NCBI RefSeq assembly: GCF_900142005.1
Contig: NZ_FQZL01000007.1
Span: 124,001 to 188,000, forward strand
Direction: 5' to 3'
Source: Dethiosulfatibacter aminovorans DSM 17477
Lineage (GTDB): Bacteria > Bacillota > Clostridia > Tissierellales > Dethiosulfatibacteraceae
Length of the DNA stretch: 64,000 bases
The position numbers were made by a program, and so were the translations under genes. This document shows positions 51,238-60,157 of the stretch, piece after piece. Numbering within the stretch: position 1 is the first letter of the stretch; each line of letters opens with the position of its first letter. Under the pieces are notes generated by a model. That model was not told the origin of the DNA. It did no database searches and saw only the letters and a list, made by a program, of their open reading frames with translations.

Positions 51238-52917
51238 TCATATATTGAAATTATATCCTTTAGAAACCTTTCTGTGAATTGTAGATGGTGCAATCCCGAG
51301 CTGCTTAGCAGCTTCAGCTATAGTACCAAATTGATCTATGGCACTGCTTATCATTATTTCATCAACCATTCTATAAGCTTTATTCAACTCAATTAAACCA
51401 TTAATGCTTATTATTCCATTTTTTCTACTATCATCATAAGTATCCAGTTGTATCAAGTTGTCTAAATCATCTATGCTTACTACATCCCTGCTGGATAGAA
51501 TTACCATCCTTTCAATTACATTTTTCAATTCTCTGACATTACCAGGCCAGCTATATATATGGAATTTCTCCATGACATCACTTGTGATTTTCACATCTCT
51601 ATCATATTTTGCATTATTTAATTTTAAAAAATGATAGGCAAGAGGGAAAATATCGGATTTCCTGTCCCGCAAAGGAGGTATTCTCAAGGGTACTACGCTT
51701 AAACGGTAATACAAGTCCTGTCTGAATTTTTCCTTGCTTGCCAAGTCTTCTCTGGCAATATTTGTTGCACTGATGTACCTTACATCTACCGGAATTATCT
51801 TGTTTCCCCCTATTCTCATAAATCCATTTTCCTGAATAACCCTCAGCAATTTACTCTGCATTGACAAAGGCAACTCTCCAATTTCATCAAGGAAAATTGT
51901 CCCTCCGTTCGCCTCCTCGAATAAACCCTTTTTACCACCCTTCTTTGCTCCCGTAAAGGCTCCCTCTTCATAGCCAAAAAACTCTGACTCCAGTAATTCC
52001 GATGGGATTGCAGCACAATTAATTGCTATAAAAGCCTTGTCTTTTCTATCACTATTCTTATGTATGTGCTTTGCAATTACTTCTTTACCAACACCCGATT
52101 CTCCAGTAATAAATACTGATGAATCCGTATTCGCCGCTCTTTTTGCTATATTCAACAGCTTTTCCATACTAAGACTTGAATGAATAACTTCCTCTTCTCT
52201 TTTCTTGTGTCTCCGTTGTTCCTTCAATTCCTGCAATTCAGTATAATATTCAATTTCCATGTCTTGAGCCTGCTTGAGTTCACCTTTAAGCCTAACCAAG
52301 TCTGATACATCCCTTCCCGTAACAACCATCCTCGTAAGCTCTCCTGAGTCATTAAATATTGGTATTCCCGTATATGTTATTGACCTTCCATTTAAATACT
52401 CGACATTTTTCTGTATCTTTTTTTCTTTCTTTAGCACTTCCCCTACAATAGGGACACTTTGAAGCTCTCTTTTCTCAAATTCTTCAAAATCCCTACCCAC
52501 ATAATCTTTTTCGCATATGCCGAGAATTTTTTCAGCCATGATGTTACACTTTTCATATATGCCTTCTTTATTAACAATTCCAACAACATCATCAACACAA
52601 TCCAGAATTGTTCCAATAATAGCAGATGTAGAGGGAGTTTCTTCAAAAATGTAGAGTATTCCATTAAAAATATCTCTTTTTCTGATTATGCTAACACTAA
52701 TACTCAGATTTCTAAAAAAAAGACTTTTCCGTATGTTGTTATCTTCATAATCCATTTCTGCAAAATCAGGATCAATTTCCGAAATATGACCAATATCGGA
52801 TTTGCCTACGCTTTTCAGTAATCTCTTAGCAGAACTGTTTACATGCATAGCATAACCTTCATGATCGACCATGATTACAGCATTTGTAAGAATATCTAAT
52901 ATCTGAAAAAACTCCAT
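51238..52917 (-). CDS. Sigma-54 activator, PAS-AAA+-HTH (copy 1)
   Basis: The 559-residue protein has two PAS-like domains (about 1-100 and 110-220), a coiled-coil linker, and a sigma-54 AAA+ domain (about 245-475). That domain has GESGVGKEV, the sigma-54 contact GAFTGA (YEEGAFTGAKKGG), FLDEIGELP and arginine fingers. A C-terminal helix-turn-helix follows (TIAEAAKQLGIAPSTIHRK) of the TyrR/PrdR style. It should bind the palindromes at 34823, 49271 or 55042 and open the three -24/-12 promoters. It is cotranscribed with ptb and buk. It is a close paralogue of the activator at 55098. Confidence 0.94.
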   Translation of the reverse strand: MEFFQILDILTNAVIMVDHEGYAMHVNSSAKRLLKSVGKSDIGHISEIDPDFAEMDYEDNNIRKSLFFRNLSISVSIIRKRDIFNGILYIFEETPSTSAIIGTILDCVDDVVGIVNKEGIYEKCNIMAEKILGICEKDYVGRDFEEFEKRELQSVPIVGEVLKKEKKIQKNVEYLNGRSITYTGIPIFNDSGELTRMVVTGRDVSDLVRLKGELKQAQDMEIEYYTELQELKEQRRHKKREEEVIHSSLSMEKLLNIAKRAANTDSSVFITGESGVGKEVIAKHIHKNSDRKDKAFIAINCAAIPSELLESEFFGYEEGAFTGAKKGGKKGLFEEANGGTIFLDEIGELPLSMQSKLLRVIQENGFMRIGGNKIIPVDVRYISATNIAREDLASKEKFRQDLYYRLSVVPLRIPPLRDRKSDIFPLAYHFLKLNNAKYDRDVKITSDVMEKFHIYSWPGNVRELKNVIERMVILSSRDVVSIDDLDNLIQLDTYDDSRKNGIISINGLIELNKAYRMVDEIMISSAIDQFGTIAEAAKQLGIAPSTIHRKVSKGYNFNI

Positions 52918-52934
52918 TAAATCTACAACTCCTA

Positions 52935-54002
52935 TTAATAAACTTTAACTTCTTCTTCTTTTCTTAAAACCCTCAATGCTCCCTGTGTCAATGCCAGAAG
53001 CTCATCCTCGCCAGGATACACTATTATAGGCGCAATAAAATTGATTCTTTCCTTGATAGTTTCAACAAACCTTTCGTCATAGGCCAATCCACCAGTAATA
53101 ATAATTGCGTCTACATTTCCCTTTAATACAGCTGCATTCGATGCTATTGATTTTGCTATCTGATAAGCCATTGCTTCGTATATCAATTTGGCTTTTTCAT
53201 CTCCTGCGTCAATCATTTCTGATACCTTTCTGCCATCATTGGTTCCCAGATATGATACATAGCCACCTTTACCAACAAGCATTTTTACTATATCATTTTT
53301 TGAATACTTTCCAGAAAGACATAGTTTCATGACTACATTGGTCGGAAGACCTCCTGCTCTTTCAGGTGAAAATGGACCATCTCCGGTAAATGCATCATTC
53401 ACGTCTATAATTTTACCTTTTTCATGTGCTCCAACTGATATACCACCACCCAAGTGAGCAACTATCAAGTTTAAGCTATCATAATCTTTCTCAATTTCCT
53501 TGGAAAACCTTTTAGCAACAGCTTTCTGATTCAAAGCATGAAACTTGCTTTCTCGTTCAAATCCGTCAACACCTGTAATTCTTGCCAGATCACACATTTC
53601 ATCAACCGCAGGAGGATCTACTATGAATGACGGTATACCATATATACCAGCAATATCTTTAGCTATGTGAGCTCCAAGATTTGATGCATGTTCACCTCTT
53701 CGTGCAACTCGAGTATCAGTCAACATTCTTTCGTTGACTTCATAGGTTCCTCCAAGAACAGGCTCCATCGCACCACCTCGACCTACTACTGCATCAAGTT
53801 CACTTAATTCAATTTTCGCTTCTGATAAGCAATTTAATATCGAATTTTTCCTGAAATCAAGTTGGTCTATTATCTTCTCAAAATTTTTAAGTTCCTCAAC
53901 GTCATGTCGAAGCGTCTTTTCAAATACAAGTTCCTCATTACTATAAACTCCAAACTTTGTTGATGTTGATCCTGGATTTATCGCTAAAATTTTAAGTCCC
54001 AT
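52935..54002 (-). CDS. buk: Butyrate kinase
   Basis: The 355-residue protein begins ILAINPGSTSTKFGVYSN, the acetokinase-family phosphate-binding site, and has VVGRGGAMEPVLGGTYEVN, HLGGGISVGAHEKG, and FSPERAGGLPTNVVM, the butyrate kinase markers. It makes ATP and a carboxylic acid from acyl phosphate. It follows ptb by two bases. Branched acyl groups such as isobutyrate are also accepted by known enzymes of this family. Confidence 0.95.
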   Translation of the reverse strand: MGLKILAINPGSTSTKFGVYSNEELVFEKTLRHDVEELKNFEKIIDQLDFRKNSILNCLSEAKIELSELDAVVGRGGAMEPVLGGTYEVNERMLTDTRVARRGEHASNLGAHIAKDIAGIYGIPSFIVDPPAVDEMCDLARITGVDGFERESKFHALNQKAVAKRFSKEIEKDYDSLNLIVAHLGGGISVGAHEKGKIIDVNDAFTGDGPFSPERAGGLPTNVVMKLCLSGKYSKNDIVKMLVGKGGYVSYLGTNDGRKVSEMIDAGDEKAKLIYEAMAYQIAKSIASNAAVLKGNVDAIIITGGLAYDERFVETIKERINFIAPIIVYPGEDELLALTQGALRVLRKEEEVKVY

Positions 54003-54004
54003 TT

Positions 54005-54931
54005 CTATACTCCTTTATATGATTTAAATTTTTGACCTGCCATGGCAGCCAAAGCTATTGAATTCAGCTTTGATTCTTTACTATCAGCTCTTGAAGTTAT
54101 AATTACCGGAACTTTAGCTCCAAGTAGGACACCCGCCATTTTGACTTCACTCAGATACGCAAGAGACTTATACAAAGAATTTCCACATACAAGATCTGGC
54201 ACTAGAATAATGTCAACATCCCCTGCAACATCACTTTCTATTCCCTTGTGAATTGCAGCTTCTTTACTTATAACATTGTCAAATGCCAAAGGTCCGTCTA
54301 TTATGCAATTCTGTATTTCCCCACTCCTGTTCATAGCCACCAATTCCCTTGCATCAATTGTTTCAGGCATTTTCTCGTCAACATTTTCTTTTGCACACAA
54401 TACCGCCACTTTTGGATTTTCAATGCCTATATTTTCAGAAAACTCAACGGCATTCTCTATTATCTGTTTCTTTTGCAACAAGTCTGGTTTGATATTTATT
54501 GCAGGATCAGTGATCATAAAAAGCTTATGATAATATGGAGATTCGAATATACCAGTTATACTCATAGTCCTCCCTGTTCTTAATCCATATTCCTTCTTAA
54601 GAAGAGCCTTGAGAAGAATAGACGTATCCAGCAATCCCTTCATTAAAACTTGAGCTTCTCCAACACTGACAAGCTCTACTGCCTTTTCAGCCTGCTCCTG
54701 CAGACCTCCTTCAACATTAATAATTTCAAAATTATCCTTGTCAATTCCCAGCTCTGCTAGTGCATCCTTTATCTTGTCTTCATCACCAACCAGAATGAAA
54801 TCCGCTATATTTCTGCAGTACGCTTCATATACTGCTTTTAATACTGTCTTGTCTTGTGCTGCAGCAACAGATATTCTTGTCTTATCAGTATCTTTAAGAG
54901 CATTTAAAATATCTTCAATCGTTCTTATCAT
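54005..54931 (-). CDS. ptb: Phosphate butyryltransferase
   Basis: The 308-residue protein is a phosphotransacylase of the butyryl type, with VLMKGLLDTSILLKALL, MSITGIFESPYYHKLFMITD and AGVLLGAKVPVIITSRAD. It swaps CoA for phosphate on an acyl-CoA, the step before Buk. It is the first gene after the third -24/-12 promoter, and its substrate should be the acyl-CoA made by the 2-oxoacid oxidoreductase or beta-oxidation genes. Confidence 0.95.
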   Translation of the reverse strand: MIRTIEDILNALKDTDKTRISVAAAQDKTVLKAVYEAYCRNIADFILVGDEDKIKDALAELGIDKDNFEIINVEGGLQEQAEKAVELVSVGEAQVLMKGLLDTSILLKALLKKEYGLRTGRTMSITGIFESPYYHKLFMITDPAINIKPDLLQKKQIIENAVEFSENIGIENPKVAVLCAKENVDEKMPETIDARELVAMNRSGEIQNCIIDGPLAFDNVISKEAAIHKGIESDVAGDVDIILVPDLVCGNSLYKSLAYLSEVKMAGVLLGAKVPVIITSRADSKESKLNSIALAAMAGQKFKSYKGV

Positions 54932-54967
54932 TTATTCAAACTCCTTTAATATATTTATTTATTAAAC

Positions 54968-54985
54968 AAGCAATATCTATGCCAA
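54968..54985 (-). promoter_or_regulatory. Sigma-54 promoter (-24/-12), copy 3
   Basis: The minus strand reads TTGGCATAGATATTGCTT, matching TGGCAC-N5-TTGC. The -24 GG is at 54982-54983. It lies 37 bases upstream of the ptb start. Confidence 0.85.
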
Positions 54986-55041
54986 TTTTCCACCGTCAAA
55001 AAAACGCTATAAATCAATATTTTTAGAACACTAATAAAAAA

Positions 55042-55088
55042 AACGGCCTTGCAGGTTGCAACTTAAAGTTGCAACCTGCAAGGCCGTT
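55042..55088. promoter_or_regulatory. Palindromic upstream activator site, copy 3, also a likely terminator
   Basis: A 22-bp perfect arm (55042-55063), loop TAA and the exact complement (55067-55088). The core is TTGCAGGTTGCAACT. Its centre is 82.5 bp from the -24 GG of the ptb promoter. On the minus strand TTTTTTTT follows, ten bases after the activator stop at 55098, so this copy may also end that gene's transcript. Confidence 0.8.
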
Positions 55089-55097
55089 GGTGTGTAA

Positions 55098-56777
55098 TTA
55101 TTTCAAATTATAACCTTTTTTTATTTTTCTGTGTATCGTAGATGGAGCGATTCCAAGTAATCTTGCTGCTTCAGTTACTGTTCCACACTCCTTGAGAGCT
55201 TTACTGATCATCAGTTCATCAATCATCTTGTGAGCTTCGCCTAAATCCATCAACTTATCTATTCTGATATTTCCTTCATCAATAGACTTTAAATCTTTAT
55301 CAAATTGTATTAAATAATCGATATCTTCAATATTTACAATATCTTTATCTGACAGAATTACAAGTCTTTCAACAATATTTTTCAGTTCCCTGACATTTCC
55401 CGGCCAACTATATCCATATAGTTTTTTAACGACTTCCTTGGAAATTTTTACATTCCTGTCAAACTTTGCATTGCTAAGCTTTAGAAAATAATTGACAAGA
55501 GGCACTATATCTTCTTTTCTCTCTTTAAGAGAAGGAACTCTTAGCGGTATTACACTAAGTCTGTAAAACAAATCCTGTCTGAATTTTCCTTTATCCGCCA
55601 GCTCCTCTTTTGATAGATTTGTTGCACAAATATATCTAACATCTACACTAATTAATTGATTACCTCCGATACGCATAAAACCTTTTTCCTGCAATACCCT
55701 TAGCATTTTACTCTGCATTGGAACAGGCAATTCTCCAATTTCATCAAGAAAGACTGTCCCTCCGTTCGCCTCTTCAAAAAGACCTCTTTTTCCACCTTTT
55801 TTTGCTCCTGTAAAAGCTCCTTCTTCATACCCGAACAACTCAGATTCAAGCAGCTCAGAAGGTATTGCTGCACAATTAATTGCTATGAATGGTTTATCCG
55901 ATCTAGTACTGCTCTCATGTATGAATTTTGCAATTTCCTCCTTGCCTGATCCCGACTCACCTGTAATAAAAACAGATGAATCAGTTTTTGATGCACGCCT
56001 CGCCACATCAAGCAGTTTCTCAATAATGTCACTTGTATATACAATCCTTGATACATTCTTGTTTTCACTTAATTCCTGAAGCTGTGCACGATATTGGTTT
56101 TTAAGTATCTGCGTTTCTTTCAAATCTTCCTTCAATTTTACCAGTTCGGACACGTCTCTTCCTGTTAAAACCGTTCTCTTTAATTCTCCAGATTCATTAA
56201 ATATTGGTATGCCGGTAAAAGTTATTACTCTACCATTCAAATATTCTAGATTTCTCTTAACTGTTTTTTTGGAGTTTAAAACTTCTTCTACAATGGGTTT
56301 GCTTATCATTCTATCATTTGCAAAATCACCCACACTTTTACCTATATAATCATCCACATCAATATCGAGGATTTTTTCAGTAGTTCTATTACCCATTTCA
56401 TATATTCCATCTTTGCTTATAACACCTACTACATCATCAATACAGTTTATTATTGTATCAGCAATAACAGATGTTAATGGATGCTCTTCAAAGACATAGA
56501 TTATTTCCGTTTCAACATCATTAATTTGATTTGAAATTATATCGGCATCAGCTTTAATATTGCTAAAATTTATTGTTCTCTTTATTAGATTATTAGCAAC
56601 TATCACATCCGAATCAAATATCGGATCAATATCATATATCGATTCCAAACTCGATTTATCAATGAATTTCAATAGTTTTTCGGCTGACTTGTTAATATAA
56701 AGCACATTTCCATCAGTATCCGTTAAAATAATTGCATTTGATATTTTACTCAGAATCTTATAATAGTTCCTTCTCAT
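55098..56777 (-). CDS. Sigma-54 activator, PAS-AAA+-HTH (copy 2)
   Basis: The 559-residue protein matches the activator at 51238 throughout in order and length: PAS-like domains, GESGSGKEE, YEEGAFTGAKKGG, FLDEIGELP and a C-terminal TVTEAARLLGIAPSTIHRK helix-turn-helix. The GAFTGA loop is intact, so it should contact sigma-54. GAGAGG precedes the ATG. It is transcribed toward ptb, but the hairpin at 55042 probably ends it. Having two close activators beside three matching sites suggests the regulon responds to two signals or has a backup. The recognition helices are nearly identical, so the two may bind the same sites. Confidence 0.94.
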   Translation of the reverse strand: MRRNYYKILSKISNAIILTDTDGNVLYINKSAEKLLKFIDKSSLESIYDIDPIFDSDVIVANNLIKRTINFSNIKADADIISNQINDVETEIIYVFEEHPLTSVIADTIINCIDDVVGVISKDGIYEMGNRTTEKILDIDVDDYIGKSVGDFANDRMISKPIVEEVLNSKKTVKRNLEYLNGRVITFTGIPIFNESGELKRTVLTGRDVSELVKLKEDLKETQILKNQYRAQLQELSENKNVSRIVYTSDIIEKLLDVARRASKTDSSVFITGESGSGKEEIAKFIHESSTRSDKPFIAINCAAIPSELLESELFGYEEGAFTGAKKGGKRGLFEEANGGTVFLDEIGELPVPMQSKMLRVLQEKGFMRIGGNQLISVDVRYICATNLSKEELADKGKFRQDLFYRLSVIPLRVPSLKERKEDIVPLVNYFLKLSNAKFDRNVKISKEVVKKLYGYSWPGNVRELKNIVERLVILSDKDIVNIEDIDYLIQFDKDLKSIDEGNIRIDKLMDLGEAHKMIDELMISKALKECGTVTEAARLLGIAPSTIHRKIKKGYNLK

Positions 56778-57063
56778 GGTTGAACCTCTCTCAATTTCAT
56801 TGTATAAATAATCAAAATTCCAACATTAATACAATACATTATACTATTTACTATCTATTTAATCAAATATCCTAAATATTCTATGTACTGGCAAAGATTA
56901 ATAATCTCATTTTGTTTGCGAATCAGGCACATCTGTCAATATCCCAGCGATTTGTATTTTATAGATCCACGCCTCCTTTTTCCATTAATTGTATGTGTTT
57001 CATGCATAGACATGCGTTTGTGTTTGCCCAACAAAAATTATCCGCTACATAATAATTTTTTTC

Positions 57064-57091
57064 TTTACATTCAAAAATTATCCCTTATAAT
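57064..57091 (+). promoter_or_regulatory. Sigma-A promoter of the aminotransferase gene
   Basis: TTTACA, 16 bp and a perfect TATAAT. The leader to the start at 57197 is about 100 nt, with no clear structure. The 56778-57063 stretch before it is AT-rich and holds no gene that I can support. Confidence 0.7.
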
Positions 57092-57196
57092 GATATATTA
57101 ACAAAACGGCATAGCAGCACGTAGTATTATATTATGGCACGTACGCGCATCTTGGACACTTATCCGATATTTTTTATTAACTTGAGAGGTATATAT

Positions 57197-58390
57197 ATGA
57201 AGAATCTATTTATGGCAGATAGAATGGACAAACTGGAAGGGGAAGCGGCCTTTGCAGTACTGGCAAAGGCGAGGGAGCTCGAGGCGAAGGGAATGGATAT
57301 AAAACACTTTGAAGTGGGAGAACCGGACTTCCCAACTCCTATGAAAATAAGGGAGGCTGGAAAGAAGGCTATAGACGACGGACTCACTTTCTATTCACCT
57401 GCCCAGGGCTACATGCCCTTCAGGGAAGCAATAGCAGACTACGCAAAGCAGTACAAGAACATCGATACCGATACCAGCGAAATCGTAGTGACTCCCGGTG
57501 GAAAGTCCATGATTTTCTTCACCCTCATGTGTCTTGTCAATCCGGGAGATGAGGTCATATATCCAGACCCGGGATACCCTGCCTACAGGTCCATGATCAA
57601 ATACACGGGAGGAATACCCGTTCCTGTAAATATTATTGAAGAGAAGGGGTACAGCTTCGACCTTGACGAGCTGGAATCCAAGATATCCGACAGGACAAAG
57701 CTCATAATAATAAATTCACCGGGAAATCCCACAGGTGGCGTTTTGCCTCCAGAGGACATTGACAGGATTGCAGAGCTAATAGAGAATAAAAACATATACG
57801 TTTTTTCAGACGAGATATACGACAGGCTTATATATGAAGGAACTACAAAGTCCATAGCATCCATAGCATCGGTCAAGGACAGGGTAATAGTGGCGGACAG
57901 CTTCTCCAAGTCCTATGCAATGACTGGATGGAGGCTCGGTTACGGCATCATGAATCCGGTACTTGCAGAAGAGATGACAAAACTGCAGATTAACTGCAAT
58001 TCATGCACGTCGACATTTGTACAGGTGGCAGGAATTGAAGCCCTCAAGGGACCTCAGGACGAGGTTGACAGGATGAGGGGCGAATTCATGAAGAGAAGGG
58101 ACCTGGTTGTTGAAGGTCTCAATTCCATAAAGGGATTCAGCTGCATGAAGACTGCAGGTGCGTTCTACGCATTTGCCAACATTAAATCTACAGGGCTTGA
58201 AAGCAGCGAGCTGGCTTCCACCATACTTGAAGAATCGGGAGTCGCCCTCCTTGACGGAGCATCCTTCGGAGACAATGGAAAGGGATATCTGAGGCTCTCC
58301 TACGCAAATTCCGAAGAGAATATCATGGAGGCTCTCAACAGGATAGACCTTCTCATGGGAAGGATTATGAAAAACAGAAGAGCTGTGTAA
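57197..58390 (+). CDS. PLP-dependent aminotransferase class I/II
   Basis: The 397-residue protein is of the aspartate aminotransferase type I. It has FEVGEPDFPTP near the N-terminus, NSPGNPTGGV, VFSDEIYDRLIYEG and the PLP Lys in SFSKSYAMTGWRLGYG, with the substrate-carboxylate Arg in GYLRLSYANSEEN. It transfers amino groups between amino acids and 2-oxoacids in the cytosol. The amino acid is not clear. I chose the ATG at 57197 because GAGAGGT lies six bases upstream. It stands alone, with a hairpin about 40 bases after its stop. Confidence 0.92.
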   Translation: MKNLFMADRMDKLEGEAAFAVLAKARELEAKGMDIKHFEVGEPDFPTPMKIREAGKKAIDDGLTFYSPAQGYMPFREAIADYAKQYKNIDTDTSEIVVTPGGKSMIFFTLMCLVNPGDEVIYPDPGYPAYRSMIKYTGGIPVPVNIIEEKGYSFDLDELESKISDRTKLIIINSPGNPTGGVLPPEDIDRIAELIENKNIYVFSDEIYDRLIYEGTTKSIASIASVKDRVIVADSFSKSYAMTGWRLGYGIMNPVLAEEMTKLQINCNSCTSTFVQVAGIEALKGPQDEVDRMRGEFMKRRDLVVEGLNSIKGFSCMKTAGAFYAFANIKSTGLESSELASTILEESGVALLDGASFGDNGKGYLRLSYANSEENIMEALNRIDLLMGRIMKNRRAV

Positions 58391-58429
58391 TCCTATTTCC
58401 AGGACTATTCAAAAGAAAAACAACAATAA

Positions 58430-58470
58430 AAGCACCGGCCGTCCATTTCAATAAGGGCTCGCCGGTGCTT
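58430..58470 (+). terminator. Hairpin after the aminotransferase gene
   Basis: AAGCACCGGC (58430-58439) pairs perfectly with GCCGGTGCTT (58461-58470) across 21 bases. The T run is short on both strands (TTCTC plus, TTTTATTG minus), so it may end transcription of either converging unit. Confidence 0.6.
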
Positions 58471-58485
58471 CTCATCATATGATTC

Positions 58486-58655
58486 CAAAAAACAAAAAGA
58501 ACCGTCTAGTTTAGGAAAGTATCATTAAATTCATATTACCTTGTAACGTTGGTAATATGAATTTAATGATACTTTCCTGCACTGTTTGAATATCCGTGAT
58601 GGTCACATGAATCGTGACCTGGATAACGCAGCAAAACCGCTTTCTGACCCTTTTG
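58486..58655. mobile_element. MITE/REP-like element with a 28-bp hairpin
   Basis: The 170-bp stretch is bounded by CAAAAAACAAAAAGAACCGT (58486-58505) and, on the other side, an inverted AAAAAACAAAAGGGTC-type end at about 58640-58655. Inside are a perfect 28-bp inverted repeat (58513-58540 with 58551-58578, loop 10) and a smaller hairpin GGTCAC-atgaatc-GTGACC (58601-58619). The 20-base end is repeated exactly at 24077-24096. No transposase is encoded. Similar AAAAGAACCGTC ends are known in Firmicutes for REP/RAYT-associated repeats, so that origin is inferred. Confidence 0.5.
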
Positions 58656-58661
58656 TTTTTT

Positions 58662-59354
58662 CTACTTCTTCTTAACAAGCATAGTAGACAGATAAGGAAT
58701 CTTGTTCTCAATCTCCTCAATCTTGGTGTAGACCTTCTGCTCTTCGGTCCCGGCCTTGTAGATCAGGCTGAACTTGTCTTCAAGGTTGTGCTTCTTGAGG
58801 TTCTTCACTATGTTGTCGGGATTGTGGGAAGGTTTCATCACAACAATATTCTGGAACTTCTCGAATATTTCGTCAAGATCAAAGTCCGAATCTCTTGAGG
58901 CGGGAACTATTGCAAGTCCTTCCTCCCACTTTGCCAGTGGAAGTCCAAGAAGGGATGCAACCTTCGAGTATGAAGTGATTCCCGGCACAAGTTCAACTTC
59001 AACTCCTTCGGCCTTGATGGCATCGTCTATGTACATATAGGTGCTGTACATTGTTACGTCTCCAATTACTATAAAGGCTCCCGTTTCCGTCTCTTCCAGC
59101 TTCTCCCTTACTATCACTGCATTTTCCTTCCAGTTCCTGTTGAGCTCTTCCATATCGTAGTTCATCGGGAAGCACAGCTCCACGATTTCAGCTTCCTCGT
59201 TTATATACTCCCTTGCTATTTCATAGGCAAAGCTCTTTTCTCCAGGCTTCTTTACCGGAACGAAAACCACTGGGCTTTCCCCAAGTATCCTTGCCGCTCT
59301 TACGGTTACATCCTCTTTGTTTCCAGGCCCTACTCCAATACTGTACAGTTTCAT
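58662..59354 (-). CDS. cbiL: Precorrin-2 / cobalt-precorrin-2 C20-methyltransferase
   Basis: The 230-residue protein is a tetrapyrrole methylase. It starts KLYSIGVGPGNKEDVTVRAARIL and has FIVIGDVTMYSTYMYI and VPGITSYSKVASLLGLPLAKWEE, the markers of CbiL/CobI. It transfers a methyl group from S-adenosylmethionine to C20 of the corrin precursor. No other cobalamin-synthesis gene is in the window, so it is an outlier placed at the end of a riboswitch-controlled operon, 17 bases after the amidase gene. Confidence 0.92.
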   Translation of the reverse strand: MKLYSIGVGPGNKEDVTVRAARILGESPVVFVPVKKPGEKSFAYEIAREYINEEAEIVELCFPMNYDMEELNRNWKENAVIVREKLEETETGAFIVIGDVTMYSTYMYIDDAIKAEGVEVELVPGITSYSKVASLLGLPLAKWEEGLAIVPASRDSDFDLDEIFEKFQNIVVMKPSHNPDNIVKNLKKHNLEDKFSLIYKAGTEEQKVYTKIEEIENKIPYLSTMLVKKK

Positions 59355-59371
59355 AAAATCTCCTTTAATTG

Positions 59372-60157
59372 TTAAAATAAGTCTTTTCTTCTTCTCAATG
59401 GATAGTTGAGTTTTTTTGAGTTCCTTCTTTTTACCAGACCATCAAAATCCAATTCCACAAAGTGAATCTTGTTCCCCTCATAGTTTTCGTATATGAATTC
59501 ACCTTTTGAGCTTACCACTGCAGCACCACCTTCAAGTTTTGCTCCCTTCTCCGTATACCCATAGGAATTGAGAGCCATGACTATCATTGCATTGTCATTT
59601 CCTCTTGCAGGAAGTGTCTTGTGCCACATCGACCTTCTGCTTCCGCATGCTCCCGGAGAGGCACTCAGGATGAAGGCTATATAGGCCCCTTCCAAAGCCT
59701 GGTGAAGAAAGAGCTCGGGAATATGCAACTCAAGGCACAGGTTTATGCCTACCTTGATATTGTCTATCCTCACATTTCCTATTTCATTCCCTTCTTCGAA
59801 GATCAGAGATTCTCTCAAGCCGAGATGGGTCTTTCTATATTTGTCTGTTTTGTCTTCATAACTGTCGTAGACAAGGGTGGAGATGTATCTGTGCTTCCTG
59901 TCCACTTCGTTGAAGCCGAAAATTATGCTGATTTCACTTTTTCTGCATTCATTTATTATTTCCCTTATTATGTCCGAATCCTCGGATATGGTGCATATGT
60001 TTTCAGGATTTGATGAATATCCTGTCAGAAAGGACTCGGGAAAAACCACTATGTCAGCATGATTTCTGCATGCTTCCTTTATTGCATCCTTCATTGTACG
60101 AAAATTCATGTTTATATCATTAAACACGGATTCTCTGTCGCAAAGCGCTATTTTCAT
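59372..60157 (-). CDS. Nitrilase-fold carbon-nitrogen hydrolase
   Basis: The 261-residue protein has the Glu-Lys-Cys triad of the nitrilase superfamily: VVFPESFLTGYS (Glu), KYRKTHLG (Lys) and GINLCLELHIPE (Cys). It hydrolyses an amide or nitrile in the cytosol. Its ATG overlaps the permease stop at 60157, so it is coupled to the transporter. In a B12-regulated operon with CbiL it could act on an amide side chain of a corrin precursor or on an imported amide. Neither is shown. Confidence 0.88.
   Translation of the reverse strand: MKIALCDRESVFNDINMNFRTMKDAIKEACRNHADIVVFPESFLTGYSSNPENICTISEDSDIIREIINECRKSEISIIFGFNEVDRKHRYISTLVYDSYEDKTDKYRKTHLGLRESLIFEEGNEIGNVRIDNIKVGINLCLELHIPELFLHQALEGAYIAFILSASPGACGSRRSMWHKTLPARGNDNAMIVMALNSYGYTEKGAKLEGGAAVVSSKGEFIYENYEGNKIHFVELDFDGLVKRRNSKKLNYPLRRRKDLF

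Noticed and set aside
34823-55088. The three TTGCA palindromes as ordinary terminators only
   Set aside because: Only copy 3 has a real T run; copy 1 has none and a separate terminator already exists. Fixed distance to the -24 GG favours a regulatory role.
58518-58720. Short minus-strand frame of 69 residues across the hairpin element
   Set aside because: Runs through the inverted repeat and the end of cbiL, is arginine-rich without a motif, and lacks a ribosome site.
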